Part shown: positions 26,038 to 34,687 of the stretch, one piece after another
Layout: each line of letters begins with the position of its first letter
How positions within the stretch are numbered: position 1 is the first letter of the stretch
Source: Desulfococcaceae bacterium
GTDB taxonomy: Bacteria > Desulfobacterota > Desulfobacteria > Desulfobacterales > Desulfosalsimonadaceae
Reading direction: 5' to 3'
Assembly: GCA_030145385.1 (NCBI GenBank)
Contig: JAQYVU010000009.1
Coordinates: forward strand, 1-64,000
Length of the DNA stretch: 64,000 bases
Notes under the pieces: generated by a model
Seen by the model: only the letters and a program-made list of their open reading frames with translations
What the model was told of the DNA's origin: nothing
Databases searched by the model: none
Made by a program: the position numbers and the translations under genes

Positions 26038-26829
26038 TTAGCCTTTTAAATTCCCCTTAAAGTCCGGTTTTCGTTTTTCGAGAAATGCCAGGGTCCCTTC
26101 CCGGACGTCCTCACTGGCCATGCATAGGGCGAAAGCATCAATCTCCATTTTGCAGCCTGTTGTCAGATCAACATCCAGCCCCTGGTTAATGGTCTGCTTT
26201 GCCATATTTAAAGAAAATTTGCCTCTGGATGCGATTGTTTTGGCTGTTTTAATGGCCGATTCCATAAGTTTTTCCGCCGGTACGACCAAATTGACGAATC
26301 CCATTTGAGATGCCTCTTGTGCGGAAATCATCTTGCCTGTGAAAATCATTTCCTTTGTCATGTTTTTCCCTATAATGCGCGAAAGACGCTGGGTGCCGCC
26401 AAATCCGGGGATAAGTCCCAGGGTGATTTCCGGGAGTCCGAATTTTGCGTTTTCAGACGCATAAATAAAATCACATGAAAGCGCCAGTTCAAGCCCACCG
26501 CCCAGGGCAAAGCCGTTAACAGCGGCAATGACCGGAATTGTCAGATCATGAAGCGCTGCCATGGCCTTATGACCGTTTGCAGAAAAAAATTTGCCTTGAA
26601 GGGGATTTAATTCAGCCAGTTCCGTTATATCTGCACCGGCAACAAACGCTTTGTCACCGCTTCCGGTCAGGATCAGAACCCGGATTTCTTCATTGGCGGC
26701 CACAGATTCAGCTGCCTGAAAAATTTCATTTAATACTTCCGTATTGAGCGCATTTAATGATTTGGGGCGGTTGATGGTGACGGTGGCAATATTGTCATTG
26801 ATTTCAAAAAGTATATTGTTATAGGTCAT
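26038..26829 (-). CDS. Enoyl-CoA hydratase / crotonase (Crt-like)
   Basis: This 263-residue crotonase keeps both catalytic glutamates: GFALGGGLELALSCD (first Glu) and FGLPEITLGLIPGFGGTQRL (second Glu). The oxyanion hole is supplied by FVAGADITEL and GGG. It should hydrate short-chain 2-enoyl-CoAs, such as crotonyl-CoA, in beta-oxidation or butyrate-type metabolism. GGAGGG precedes the ATG. It is transcribed alone and ended by its own terminator. It differs from the crotonase at 7089-7868, which lacks the second Glu. Confidence 0.92.
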   Translation of the reverse strand: MTYNNILFEINDNIATVTINRPKSLNALNTEVLNEIFQAAESVAANEEIRVLILTGSGDKAFVAGADITELAELNPLQGKFFSANGHKAMAALHDLTIPVIAAVNGFALGGGLELALSCDFIYASENAKFGLPEITLGLIPGFGGTQRLSRIIGKNMTKEMIFTGKMISAQEASQMGFVNLVVPAEKLMESAIKTAKTIASRGKFSLNMAKQTINQGLDVDLTTGCKMEIDAFALCMASEDVREGTLAFLEKRKPDFKGNLKG

Positions 26830-27067
26830 ATTTGTCCCTCCATGGAATCTTAAGATTTTTTTTATAATGATTCAGGTAAATAAATTAAGTTGACGACTTT
26901 GTCAAACACAACCATCATTTCAGCGGGTTGAATACTTTGGATAAAATTGGGAATTCGGGATTGACGGTATGAATGTATTTATTGATTAAATATCAAAGAT
27001 TTATTATGTACAATAAAAGCATCAAAAAGGATGTGATTCAGCGGAGGCGCTGGTCAAGCCGGAATCC

Positions 27068-27101
27068 AAAAAAAAACTTGCCGGAATAATTTCCGGCAAG
27101 T
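27068..27101 (-). terminator. Terminator of the tRNA-Arg gene
   Basis: A perfect 11-base stem, ACTTGCCGGAA with TTCCGGCAAGT around TAAT, is followed on the minus strand by a long T run. It begins 12 bases after the tRNA 3' end. Confidence 0.95.
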
Positions 27102-27112
27102 CCTTTATATGA

Positions 27113-27189
<77 letters not shown>

Positions 27190-27515
27190 ATTTTGTAAGA
27201 AAAATCAAATAACATGATTTGTTTTTTTTGTCCATATCAAATATAATAATTTATCATATTAAAATATAAGATAAAATTAAATTAACAAGCATATTGAAAA
27301 TATACGGTTTTTTAATTGAAAATTTAGTAATTGCTACTTGTAATTTATCATTATAAGCATTGTAATATCTTATTCGGCAATAATGCAAATCCGATTGTAT
27401 TTTCAAAGTTTAAACGTACGGAATGAAAGTTCACGGGAAAAACATCGGAACAAAACAGAGCGGGTTTTTTATACCTAATCATTTGAGATGATTAAAAATT
27501 TGAAATAATAAAAAA
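27190..27515. other. AT-rich intergenic region upstream of the RpoH-type sigma gene
   Basis: About 325 bases between the tRNA and the sigma factor gene. It must hold both promoters (tRNA leftward, sigma rightward). I see no convincing Shine-Dalgarno before the sigma gene start and no clear RNA structure. Confidence 0.4.
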
Positions 27516-28508
27516 ATGACGGTTGATATCATAATGAGTGATCCAAAGAAAAAAAGCAAAAGCCGGGCAAAGAGCAATAAAAAGAAACACAAGCCGGATA
27601 TCAATAATTTATCGGTAGATCAAACAAAGACAAAAGCCAAGGCCGGCAGTAGCAAGAGCCTTGTTGAGTATGATCCGCTGCAGCGTTATTTATCTGAAAT
27701 TAGTCAATACAGACTTCTTACCCGGGATGAGGAAATCGAACTTGGAAAAAGAATCACTGAGCAAGACGACTCAGAAGCTGCGTTTATCATGGCGACTTCC
27801 AATTTAAGACTGGTGGTAAAGATTGCCTTGGAATTCCAGCGTGTGTGGATGCAGAATCTGCTTGATCTTATTCAGGAGGGTAATATTGGACTGATGCATG
27901 CGGTCCAGAAATTTGATCCGTATAAAAACGTTAAATTTTCTTATTATGCATCTTTCTGGATAAAAGCATATATCCTAAAGTTCATAATGGACAATTGGCG
28001 ACTTGTAAAAATCGGAACCACCCAGGGGCAGCGGAAGCTTTTTTTCAAGCTCAAAAAAGAGAAGCAGAAATTAATTGAAGAAGGTTTTGTTCCGCATACC
28101 CAGCTCCTGTCCGACCGGTTGGGTGTTTCTGAAAAAGAGGTTATGGAAATGGACCAGCGGCTTGACGGCTGGGATATTTCTCTGGATGCACCGCTGAGAG
28201 AAGATTCTGACACTGAAAGGGGTGAGTTTTTGAGTTCCAATGCTTCATCCATAGAGAGCCAGGTCGCCAAGAAGGAAATCGAAACCCTTTTGCAGGAAAA
28301 TGTGGCGTTATTCAGAACTCAATTAACCGAACGGGAGCTTGAAATATTTGATAAACGGATATTTACAGACACGCCGTTAACGTTACAGGATATTGGCGAT
28401 AAATACAGTATTTCACGAGAACGGGTTCGCCAGCTTGAAAAAAATATAATAAAAAAAATGAAAGCGTTTTTCAAAGATGAGATACCGGACTTTGATTTAT
28501 ATGAGTAG
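27516..28508 (+). CDS. rpoH: RNA polymerase sigma factor, RpoH (sigma-32) type
   Basis: This 330-residue sigma factor has a Lys/Ser-rich N-terminal extension (about 1-45) before the sigma-70 regions. Region 1.2/2 runs from DPLQRYLSEISQYRLLTRDEE to NLRLVVKIALEFQ, with LIQEGNIGLMHAVQKFDP and FSYYASFWIKAYILKFIMDN; region 4 is TLQDIGDKYSISRERVRQLE. The RpoH-box-like TTQGQRKLFF points to the heat-shock class. Sequence does not show its stimulus. An in-frame ATG at 27534 is an alternative start. Confidence 0.85.
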   Translation: MTVDIIMSDPKKKSKSRAKSNKKKHKPDINNLSVDQTKTKAKAGSSKSLVEYDPLQRYLSEISQYRLLTRDEEIELGKRITEQDDSEAAFIMATSNLRLVVKIALEFQRVWMQNLLDLIQEGNIGLMHAVQKFDPYKNVKFSYYASFWIKAYILKFIMDNWRLVKIGTTQGQRKLFFKLKKEKQKLIEEGFVPHTQLLSDRLGVSEKEVMEMDQRLDGWDISLDAPLREDSDTERGEFLSSNASSIESQVAKKEIETLLQENVALFRTQLTERELEIFDKRIFTDTPLTLQDIGDKYSISRERVRQLEKNIIKKMKAFFKDEIPDFDLYE

Positions 28509-28545
28509 GGATGGAAGTTTTTATAGCTCCAATCAGGACAATAAA

Positions 28546-30294
28546 ATGAAAAAATGGATTGGTACGTTAGCTGTTTTGATATGTTTTATTTTTATGCTTG
28601 ATGGGTGTGCTCTGAAGAAAGCCAAGCCAGGTGCGCCTGAAGGCTATTATACGGACGACCAGATGATCAGCCCGCAGCAGCCCGGTGAAGATGGCAGTTC
28701 CGGCAACAGTTATTATTTGTTCATGGAATCTCAGATTTTAAAAGGCCGCGGTCGTTTGGATGATGCCATTTATTTTATGAAACTGGCAATGGAAGAGGAT
28801 CCTGCATCGTTATTTTTAAAAAAAGAGCTGGCTATTTTATATCTTCACAAGGAAGAAAATGAAAACGCGCTGGTGGTTGTTGAAGAGATTCTTGAAAAGG
28901 ATCCTGAATCGGTGGACGCCCTGGTGATGTCAGCAACAATAAAAAAGACGTTAAATAAAGAAGCGGATGTAAAACCGATATATGAAAAAGTACTTTTAAA
29001 TGATCCGAAACGGAAAAGCGTTTATCAGATTTTGGGCAAAATGTATTTTGCGGAAGGAGATATGGATAATGCCTTTCGTGTATATGAAAACATGCTGGAA
29101 CACTTTCCCGATAATTATGTGGGATATTATTATATCGGAGAAATTTATGGCGTCAGAGCCGAATACGATAAAGCGGAAGAGGCGTTTTTAAAGGTTCTTG
29201 AACTTTCGCCGTCACTGGATGAAGCCCGCCTTGAACTAGTTAAGATCTACCGGTTAACCAATCAGGAGCAGAAAATAATAAAAATGTACGAACAAATCCT
29301 TGATCGAAATCCGGACAATCTTATTGCCGCAATCGAATTGGGGCTTTTGTATAATAAAAAGGATACCGTAAAATCCGGATCCATTCTAAGAGATTTGGGA
29401 GAAAGGAGTTTAGGCGATCCTAATGTGGTCGGAACCGTATTGCAATATCTGATACTCCAGAAGCGGGCCGATGATGCCATTATTGCTCTTAACGGAATGT
29501 CGGAAGGTGCCCCGAAAAGTTCCGAGATCGCTTATGCAACCGCTATTGTTTATTATGAAAAAGGCAGTCTGGACCTGGCCCTTGAAAATTTTAAAGCCGT
29601 CAAATCAGATACCCGGTTTTATCAGAACGCTCTCATACACATGTCCATCATTTATTACAATAATAATGATTTTGATACGGGAATTGAGGTGTTAACGGAT
29701 GCCATGACCAGGGTTCCGGATTCTACAAAGCTGGAATTAATCCCTTACCTGACTTCTTTTTATAAAGAAAAGGACATGACAGAAGCGTCTATTCGGTTAA
29801 TCCGGGAAGGGCTTCTGATTGATCCGCAAAATACGGATCTGCTCTTTGAATTAGGGGTTATTTATGACCGGCAGGGGGACGTCGATCTGGCCATTGAGCA
29901 GATGGAAGCTGTTCTCAAGTTGAATTCGGAACATGCGGATGCATTGAATTACCTTGGGTACACCTATGCAGATCAAGGGATTCAACTGGATGAAGCCGAA
30001 GCCATGATTAAAAAGGCCCTGGAATATAAACCGGATAATGGTTACATCATTGACAGTCTCGGATGGGTATATTTTAAAAAGGGTCTTTTTGAAGAAGCAT
30101 TGCTGCAGCTCAAGCGGGCCGTTGAACTCATTCCCGATGATCCGGTCGTTTTAGAACATTTGGGAGATATTTACATTCAAATGAACGATCCGGCAAAGGC
30201 GCTTGAATATTACGAACAGGCACTTCAGAAGGCGGATAAGGATAAAAAAGGGTTGCAGGAAAAAATTGAGCAACTGAATCAGGATGGGTTTTAA
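28546..30294 (+). CDS. TPR-repeat lipoprotein
   Basis: The product is about 582 residues. A signal peptide with lipobox LDGC precedes an almost continuous array of tetratricopeptide repeats from about residue 55 to the end, for example ALVVVEEILEKDPESVDALV and LDEAEAMIKKALEYKPDNGY. ATG 28546 follows AGGA and opens directly at the signal peptide; earlier in-frame ATGs lie inside the sigma gene. TPR lipoproteins scaffold envelope complexes. It is 5 bases from the next lipoprotein gene, so the pair is probably one operon. Confidence 0.88.
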   Translation: MKKWIGTLAVLICFIFMLDGCALKKAKPGAPEGYYTDDQMISPQQPGEDGSSGNSYYLFMESQILKGRGRLDDAIYFMKLAMEEDPASLFLKKELAILYLHKEENENALVVVEEILEKDPESVDALVMSATIKKTLNKEADVKPIYEKVLLNDPKRKSVYQILGKMYFAEGDMDNAFRVYENMLEHFPDNYVGYYYIGEIYGVRAEYDKAEEAFLKVLELSPSLDEARLELVKIYRLTNQEQKIIKMYEQILDRNPDNLIAAIELGLLYNKKDTVKSGSILRDLGERSLGDPNVVGTVLQYLILQKRADDAIIALNGMSEGAPKSSEIAYATAIVYYEKGSLDLALENFKAVKSDTRFYQNALIHMSIIYYNNNDFDTGIEVLTDAMTRVPDSTKLELIPYLTSFYKEKDMTEASIRLIREGLLIDPQNTDLLFELGVIYDRQGDVDLAIEQMEAVLKLNSEHADALNYLGYTYADQGIQLDEAEAMIKKALEYKPDNGYIIDSLGWVYFKKGLFEEALLQLKRAVELIPDDPVVLEHLGDIYIQMNDPAKALEYYEQALQKADKDKKGLQEKIEQLNQDGF

Positions 30295-30299
30295 GCCGG

Positions 30300-31085
30300 A
30301 TGAAAGAAGTTTTAAACCGGATGAATGCAAAAACCTGTCTTGCTTTTTTTCTGACCACTCTGTTTTTGCCTGCCTGCTATAATATCGTAAAGAAAGATGC
30401 CGGGTTTGATTTTCAAAAAGCACCTCCGGAAGTGAGCAGGTACCTTTCAATCCTTGAACAGAGAAATTACGCGGTTAGGTCTTTTAAGGGGATCGGCAAA
30501 ATCAGTGTCTGGGATTCAGACATGTCTCGGACATCTCGCGCAGCATGGCTGGGAACGGCAGATGGTCGGCTTCGAATTGAATTCCTGGGCCTTCCCGGTC
30601 AGCCGGTGGCTAAATTTATATTTGACGGAAACCATTATTCTTTTTTGTCCCATATGGATTCCCATGTATACGGCAAGGCAAGCTCGGATCCGAATTTAAA
30701 GCAGGTGACCGGAGTCTCCATAAAAACCAGCGAAATGATTGAATATCTGGCAGGGGGAATCCCGGTATACGAACATGATTCCGTTTTGCTAAAACAGGCG
30801 GATTCGGATGACCGATATGTTCTGATTTTCAGGAAACACTGGTTGGGCGTGGTTGAAAAAATATTTTTCAATGGGTTTGTTCCTGAAAAAGTTGAAATAT
30901 TCAGGTGGGGAAGCAAAGCATATCAGGTTGAGTTTAAAACCACAGAAACCGTCAACAAACGTCAGATCCCTTTTCATCTGGTAATTACCAATGGGGATAA
31001 CCAGGGATTCAGTTTTATAGTTGACAGATACTGGTCTGATATTAATGTGCTGCCTTCAACGTTTGAAATTTCTCCTGCGGATTGA
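30300..31085 (+). CDS. LolA/LolB-like (DUF4292-type) lipoprotein
   Basis: This 261-residue protein has a signal peptide and lipobox LPAC (Cys about 26). The body reads as a beta-sheet lipocarrier fold of the LolB/DUF4292 type: YAVRSFKGIGKISVWDS with RAAWLGTADGRLRIEFLGLP, then later EKVEIFRWGSKAYQVEF. Such proteins receive or carry lipoproteins or lipids at the outer membrane. It follows the TPR lipoprotein gene by 5 bases. The assignment rests on domain pattern and is moderate. ATG 30321 is an alternative start. Confidence 0.7.
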   Translation: MKEVLNRMNAKTCLAFFLTTLFLPACYNIVKKDAGFDFQKAPPEVSRYLSILEQRNYAVRSFKGIGKISVWDSDMSRTSRAAWLGTADGRLRIEFLGLPGQPVAKFIFDGNHYSFLSHMDSHVYGKASSDPNLKQVTGVSIKTSEMIEYLAGGIPVYEHDSVLLKQADSDDRYVLIFRKHWLGVVEKIFFNGFVPEKVEIFRWGSKAYQVEFKTTETVNKRQIPFHLVITNGDNQGFSFIVDRYWSDINVLPSTFEISPAD

Positions 31086-31162
31086 TTTGATTTAACCGGT
31101 TTTTCCTGCTTTTCGCTTGGTGGATATTTGTAAAATATAAATTTTTTTTTGACTTTGACCTG

Positions 31163-31948
31163 ATGAATTATCCAAAAAAGATTATCGCTCTGGAATCCCG
31201 GCTGAGGCACTGCACAAATGTTATAACTCTGGGCGTTCATCCAAATTTTTCAGATTACACCGAAGAAGAAACATCACTGATAATCAATTGTAACAGAGTT
31301 TATTATCCGTCATCATTTTATGCGGACATGTTTGATGCAATGGGGAAAAACATATTTCCCAGTATTCACACCTACCGGTTTGTCCAGGATAAAATCAAAC
31401 AGACGGCACTATTCAAGCTGCTGAGAATTCCTCATCCGGCAACCAGAACCTTTTACGCAAAAAGTAAACGAGAAAAGATATTATCATATTTTAATTTTCC
31501 GTTTATTGGAAAAATCCCCCGGGGGTCGGCTTTGGGCCGGGGCGTGTTTCTGATTCATAATCAAAATGAATTGGAAGAGTACTGTTGCTTGACGAAAGTG
31601 GCATATATTCAGGAGTACCTGCCGATTGACCGGGACATTCGGGTTGTTATTATTGGAGACCGCGTCGCGCATGCATACTGGCGGGTTAACCCGCCCGGAG
31701 AGTTTAGAAGCAATGTGGGGCTCGGGGCTGAGATATCTTTTGACAATATCCCGGAAAAGGCCCTTGAACTTGCCCTTGATACTGCCCGGCGCTGCGGATG
31801 GAATGATGTGGGTATCGATATCTGTGAATGTGAAAACAGGTATTATGTACTGGAAGCGAATATGAAATATGGCAAGGCCGGTTTTAAGAAAGCCGGGATT
31901 GATTATAGCCGGCTGATGGAGGCGATGATCCGGAATGGAGAAATATAG
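31163..31948 (+). CDS. ATP-grasp family ligase (RimK-like)
   Basis: This 261-residue protein has ATP-grasp features: FNFPFIGKIPRGSALGRGVF (nucleotide-binding Lys and glycine loop), AYIQEYLPIDRDIRVVIIGD and C-terminal VGIDICECENRYYVLEANMK, where Glu and Asn bind metal. The arrangement is RimK-like, a group that ligates amino acids to a protein or small-molecule carboxylate. It is shorter than typical RimK (about 300). Its end overlaps the dGTPase-like gene by 14 bases, so the two are translationally coupled. Substrate unknown. Confidence 0.85.
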   Translation: MNYPKKIIALESRLRHCTNVITLGVHPNFSDYTEEETSLIINCNRVYYPSSFYADMFDAMGKNIFPSIHTYRFVQDKIKQTALFKLLRIPHPATRTFYAKSKREKILSYFNFPFIGKIPRGSALGRGVFLIHNQNELEEYCCLTKVAYIQEYLPIDRDIRVVIIGDRVAHAYWRVNPPGEFRSNVGLGAEISFDNIPEKALELALDTARRCGWNDVGIDICECENRYYVLEANMKYGKAGFKKAGIDYSRLMEAMIRNGEI

Positions 31949-33104
31949 CTCAGATTCACTTGAAAAATTAAGCGGTATATTGGATCACAGAGAAGCGGAT
32001 TTGCTCGCTGATTTCGCCACAAGAAGCATTGACGGCATTCGCAGATTTCCGGAAGAAAGGCTGGCGAGTGACTATCGCCAGAGCTTTGCGGTTGATGTGG
32101 ATCGTATACTCAATTCAATGGCCTATACCCGGTATATTGATAAAACACAGGTTTTTTATCTGATCAAAAATGATCATATTACACACCGGATGCTTCATGT
32201 TCAGCTGGTTTCCAGGGTGGCGAGAACCATCGGCCGGTTTCTCGGGTTAAATGAAGACTTGATTGAAGCCATTGCAATCGGCCATGACATCGGACATCCT
32301 CCATTCGGTCATGATGGCGAAAGAATTTTATCAGAAATATGCACGTCATTTAATATCGGCCGGTTTCATCACAACGTTCAGAGCGTCCATTTTCTGGAAA
32401 AGGTTGAGCGCAAAGGGCGCGGCTGGAATCTATGCCTGCAGACATTAGACGGGATTTTGTGCCATGATGGTGAAATTCATAATCTGAGGGTTGAACCCAA
32501 TCGCGGGAAAAAATTTTCAGACCATGAATCGGAAATAGACCATAAGAAATCCGGCGATCCTGTCAGTCTTATTCCCATGTCTCTGGAAGGCTGCGTGGTA
32601 CGTTTTTCGGACACGGTCAGCTATATTGGGAGAGATATTGAAGATGCCATCCGGCTGGGCCTTGTCAGGCGGACTGAACTGCCTGCAGGAAGCGTGAGCT
32701 GTTTAGGGGATACGAACGGCAAGATTGTATATTCCCTGGTCACGGACATTATTTTAAACAGTTACGGAAAACCTTATGTTTCATTCAGTCCTGAAGTCTC
32801 GGAAGCCTTGAAGTGCCTGAAGAACTTTAATTATGAACGGATCTATATGAATCCGCTGATCAAAAAAGAGTTGCCGATAATCGAGCAGCTATTTAAGGAA
32901 ACTTTCAGCCGGTTTCTGGATGATGTTGAAGAGAACAGGATTTCTTCTCCGGTTTTTAAAAATTTTATTAACGGCATGTCAGATGAATATGTGGCCGGTC
33001 ATTGCCCGGAGGAAATCGTTCGAGATTTTATTGCGGGCATGACAGACCAGTATTTTTTAAGACAATCCCCTGATGCGTTGAAGCCGAAGCCTATCAGTCT
33101 TTGA
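31935..33104 (+). CDS. HD-domain dGTP triphosphohydrolase-like protein
   Basis: This 389-residue protein of the dGTPase family has the HD metal site: His in ITHRMLHVQLVSRVARTIGR (about residue 85) and GHDIGHPPFGHDGE (about residue 116). Then FHHNVQSVHFL and RFSDTVSYIGRDIEDAI follow, giving the later His and Asp ligands. The family hydrolyses dNTPs to nucleoside and triphosphate and controls dNTP pools or acts in phage defence. Length is near that of bacterial dgt-like type 2 proteins. It is coupled to the ATP-grasp gene by overlap, an unusual pairing. Confidence 0.9.
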   Translation: MEKYSSDSLEKLSGILDHREADLLADFATRSIDGIRRFPEERLASDYRQSFAVDVDRILNSMAYTRYIDKTQVFYLIKNDHITHRMLHVQLVSRVARTIGRFLGLNEDLIEAIAIGHDIGHPPFGHDGERILSEICTSFNIGRFHHNVQSVHFLEKVERKGRGWNLCLQTLDGILCHDGEIHNLRVEPNRGKKFSDHESEIDHKKSGDPVSLIPMSLEGCVVRFSDTVSYIGRDIEDAIRLGLVRRTELPAGSVSCLGDTNGKIVYSLVTDIILNSYGKPYVSFSPEVSEALKCLKNFNYERIYMNPLIKKELPIIEQLFKETFSRFLDDVEENRISSPVFKNFINGMSDEYVAGHCPEEIVRDFIAGMTDQYFLRQSPDALKPKPISL

Positions 33105-33111
33105 ATATTAA

Positions 33112-33270
33112 GGGCTCGCTCAAAAATAACTTCACATTTTATTGAGCCGATCCATTCCGCATGACTGCGTTGCTCGGCGGTTAAATAGTCCAGCTATTTG
33201 CCCTTCTCGCGCCTTGTTATGCGGGTGCCTCGAAACTCTAAAACGTAAATTTCTTTTTTTGCAAACCCTT
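33112..33270. repeat. Palindromic intergenic element B (REP/MITE-like)
   Basis: After the dGTPase-like gene a stretch carries imperfect terminal inverted repeats: CTCAAAAATAACTTCACATTTT-like on the left, AAAACGTAAATTTC with a T run on the right. The core contains CATGACTGCGTTGCTCGGCG, GTTAAATAGTCCAGCTATTT and TTCTCGCGCCTTGTTATGCG. No open frame is evident. It shares its layout with elements at 23667-23791 and 51800-51903. Ends are approximate. Confidence 0.6.
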
Positions 33271-33313
33271 AGGCTTTGGCAATAGGCATTTTGACCAATT
33301 TAGGCGCTGATTT

Positions 33314-34036
33314 ATGTATGAGAAAAGAACATATCGTGATTTGATTAAAACCGGCGGTCTGGTATCCTTCGGCGTGTCGGTCAAGGAAACGGATTTGTGG
33401 ATCTGCGCGGACCGGCTGCTTGAAAATGAAGCAAAAGAACATGTTTTTAAAATCAGGGGCTACATCGAATCCTATATCAATTCACATCCTCAGTTTTTAA
33501 AAACGCTTGTACCCTGGATAATTGATGAACCGACCCCATTGATTGTCCGGGAGATGGCGGACGCCGGAATCCTTGCCGGCGTTGGTCCCATGGCAGCCGT
33601 GGCCGGAGCGGTTGCGGAATCGGTGGGTACCGAACTTCTGGTGTATTCAAATGAAATTATCGTTGAAAACGGCGGTGATATATTTATTAAGCTGAATCGG
33701 CCGTTTACTTATTCCATTTATGCGGGGCACTCCCCCTTGAGCATGCGTTTTGGAATTCGCCTTGATTTTCAGGACACACCATTTGCCGTGTGCACTTCAT
33801 CGGCAACCATCGGACATTCTTTTAGTGCCGGAAAAGCGGATGCGGTATGCGTCGTCTCCCATTCATGCGCTGTCGCAGATGCCGCGGCCACGTCAATCTG
33901 CAATCAGGTCACGTCTGAAAAGGAAATTCAGCGGGCGATTGATTCTGGAAAACTGATTGACGGTGTTTCCGGAATAGTTGTCATTGCCGGAGCAAAAATG
34001 GGCATCTGGGGTAATGCGGAGATTGTTCCGCTGTAA
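33314..34036 (+). CDS. UPF0280 family protein (ApbE-like fold)
   Basis: This 240-residue protein matches UPF0280. It opens with YEKRTYRDLI and has the central block LAGVGPMAAVAGAVAESVGT with VENGGDIFIKL, then CTSSATIGHSFSAGKADAVC and SHSCAVADAAATSICN. The last two blocks recall ApbE flavin transferases, to which the family is related, but biochemical function is not established. It is cytoplasmic by sequence. It stands alone between a palindromic element and the LapA-type gene. Confidence 0.9.
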   Translation: MYEKRTYRDLIKTGGLVSFGVSVKETDLWICADRLLENEAKEHVFKIRGYIESYINSHPQFLKTLVPWIIDEPTPLIVREMADAGILAGVGPMAAVAGAVAESVGTELLVYSNEIIVENGGDIFIKLNRPFTYSIYAGHSPLSMRFGIRLDFQDTPFAVCTSSATIGHSFSAGKADAVCVVSHSCAVADAAATSICNQVTSEKEIQRAIDSGKLIDGVSGIVVIAGAKMGIWGNAEIVPL

Positions 34037-34262
34037 TGCAATCTATACCCTTTGCATGCAATATTCCGTGGTATATTTAATCGAAAAAACGGTTGAGTTT
34101 TTATATTAAAAAAGTCAATATGTCTAATTGCAATGCATTATTAAACAATATTTTTACATAATCGTGTCATTGTCCGGTGTTTTTCATAAAAAAAAATAGC
34201 CGTCCCGATTGCTTTTCCGGGAAATGATTTTGTACCGTCAACCTGAAGATGGAGAGGTTTAA

Positions 34263-34646
34263 ATGAGAAAGGTTAAGCTGACTTTTTGGCTGATGTTAGC
34301 GGTTCTGCTTGTTGTCGTTTCTTGGCAGAACCTGACTTTTTTGGTTGAAAAAAAAGGTGTCGAAATTGATTATTTGATCGGCAATTATCATGCTCCGGAA
34401 CTGCAAATTGGACTTTACTTTTTGATTTTTTTTCTTGTGGGCTTGCTCATTTCTTATTTCAGCAGCCTTTCTGAAAGGTTTGTGGCGCGAAAAACCCTGC
34501 GCAGGTTAAAGGATGAGTTAACAAATGCCGGGAAAAAGATTTCTGATTTAGAAGCCGATCTTGCATCACGGCAAGCTGCCGAGTCAAATCCAGACCGTCC
34601 AATTACCAGTAAAGCGGTAAATGTTACCGAGTCATCAGCAACTTAA
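34263..34646 (+). CDS. LapA-domain (DUF1049) membrane protein
   Basis: This 127-residue protein has two transmembrane segments (about 8-27 and 48-70) separated by a short loop. WQNLTFLVEKKGVEIDYLIG is the usual LapA-family pattern. A coiled-coil tail (LRRLKDELTNAGKKISDLEADL) follows in the cytoplasm. In E. coli LapA partners the LPS-assembly protein LapB/YciM, a TPR protein. Whether this one acts in LPS turnover is inference. A GGAGAGG site precedes the ATG. Confidence 0.82.
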   Translation: MRKVKLTFWLMLAVLLVVVSWQNLTFLVEKKGVEIDYLIGNYHAPELQIGLYFLIFFLVGLLISYFSSLSERFVARKTLRRLKDELTNAGKKISDLEADLASRQAAESNPDRPITSKAVNVTESSAT

Positions 34647-34687
34647 TTTTCATAAAAGAGTATTCTAATTTTTAAAAAAAATTGTCC

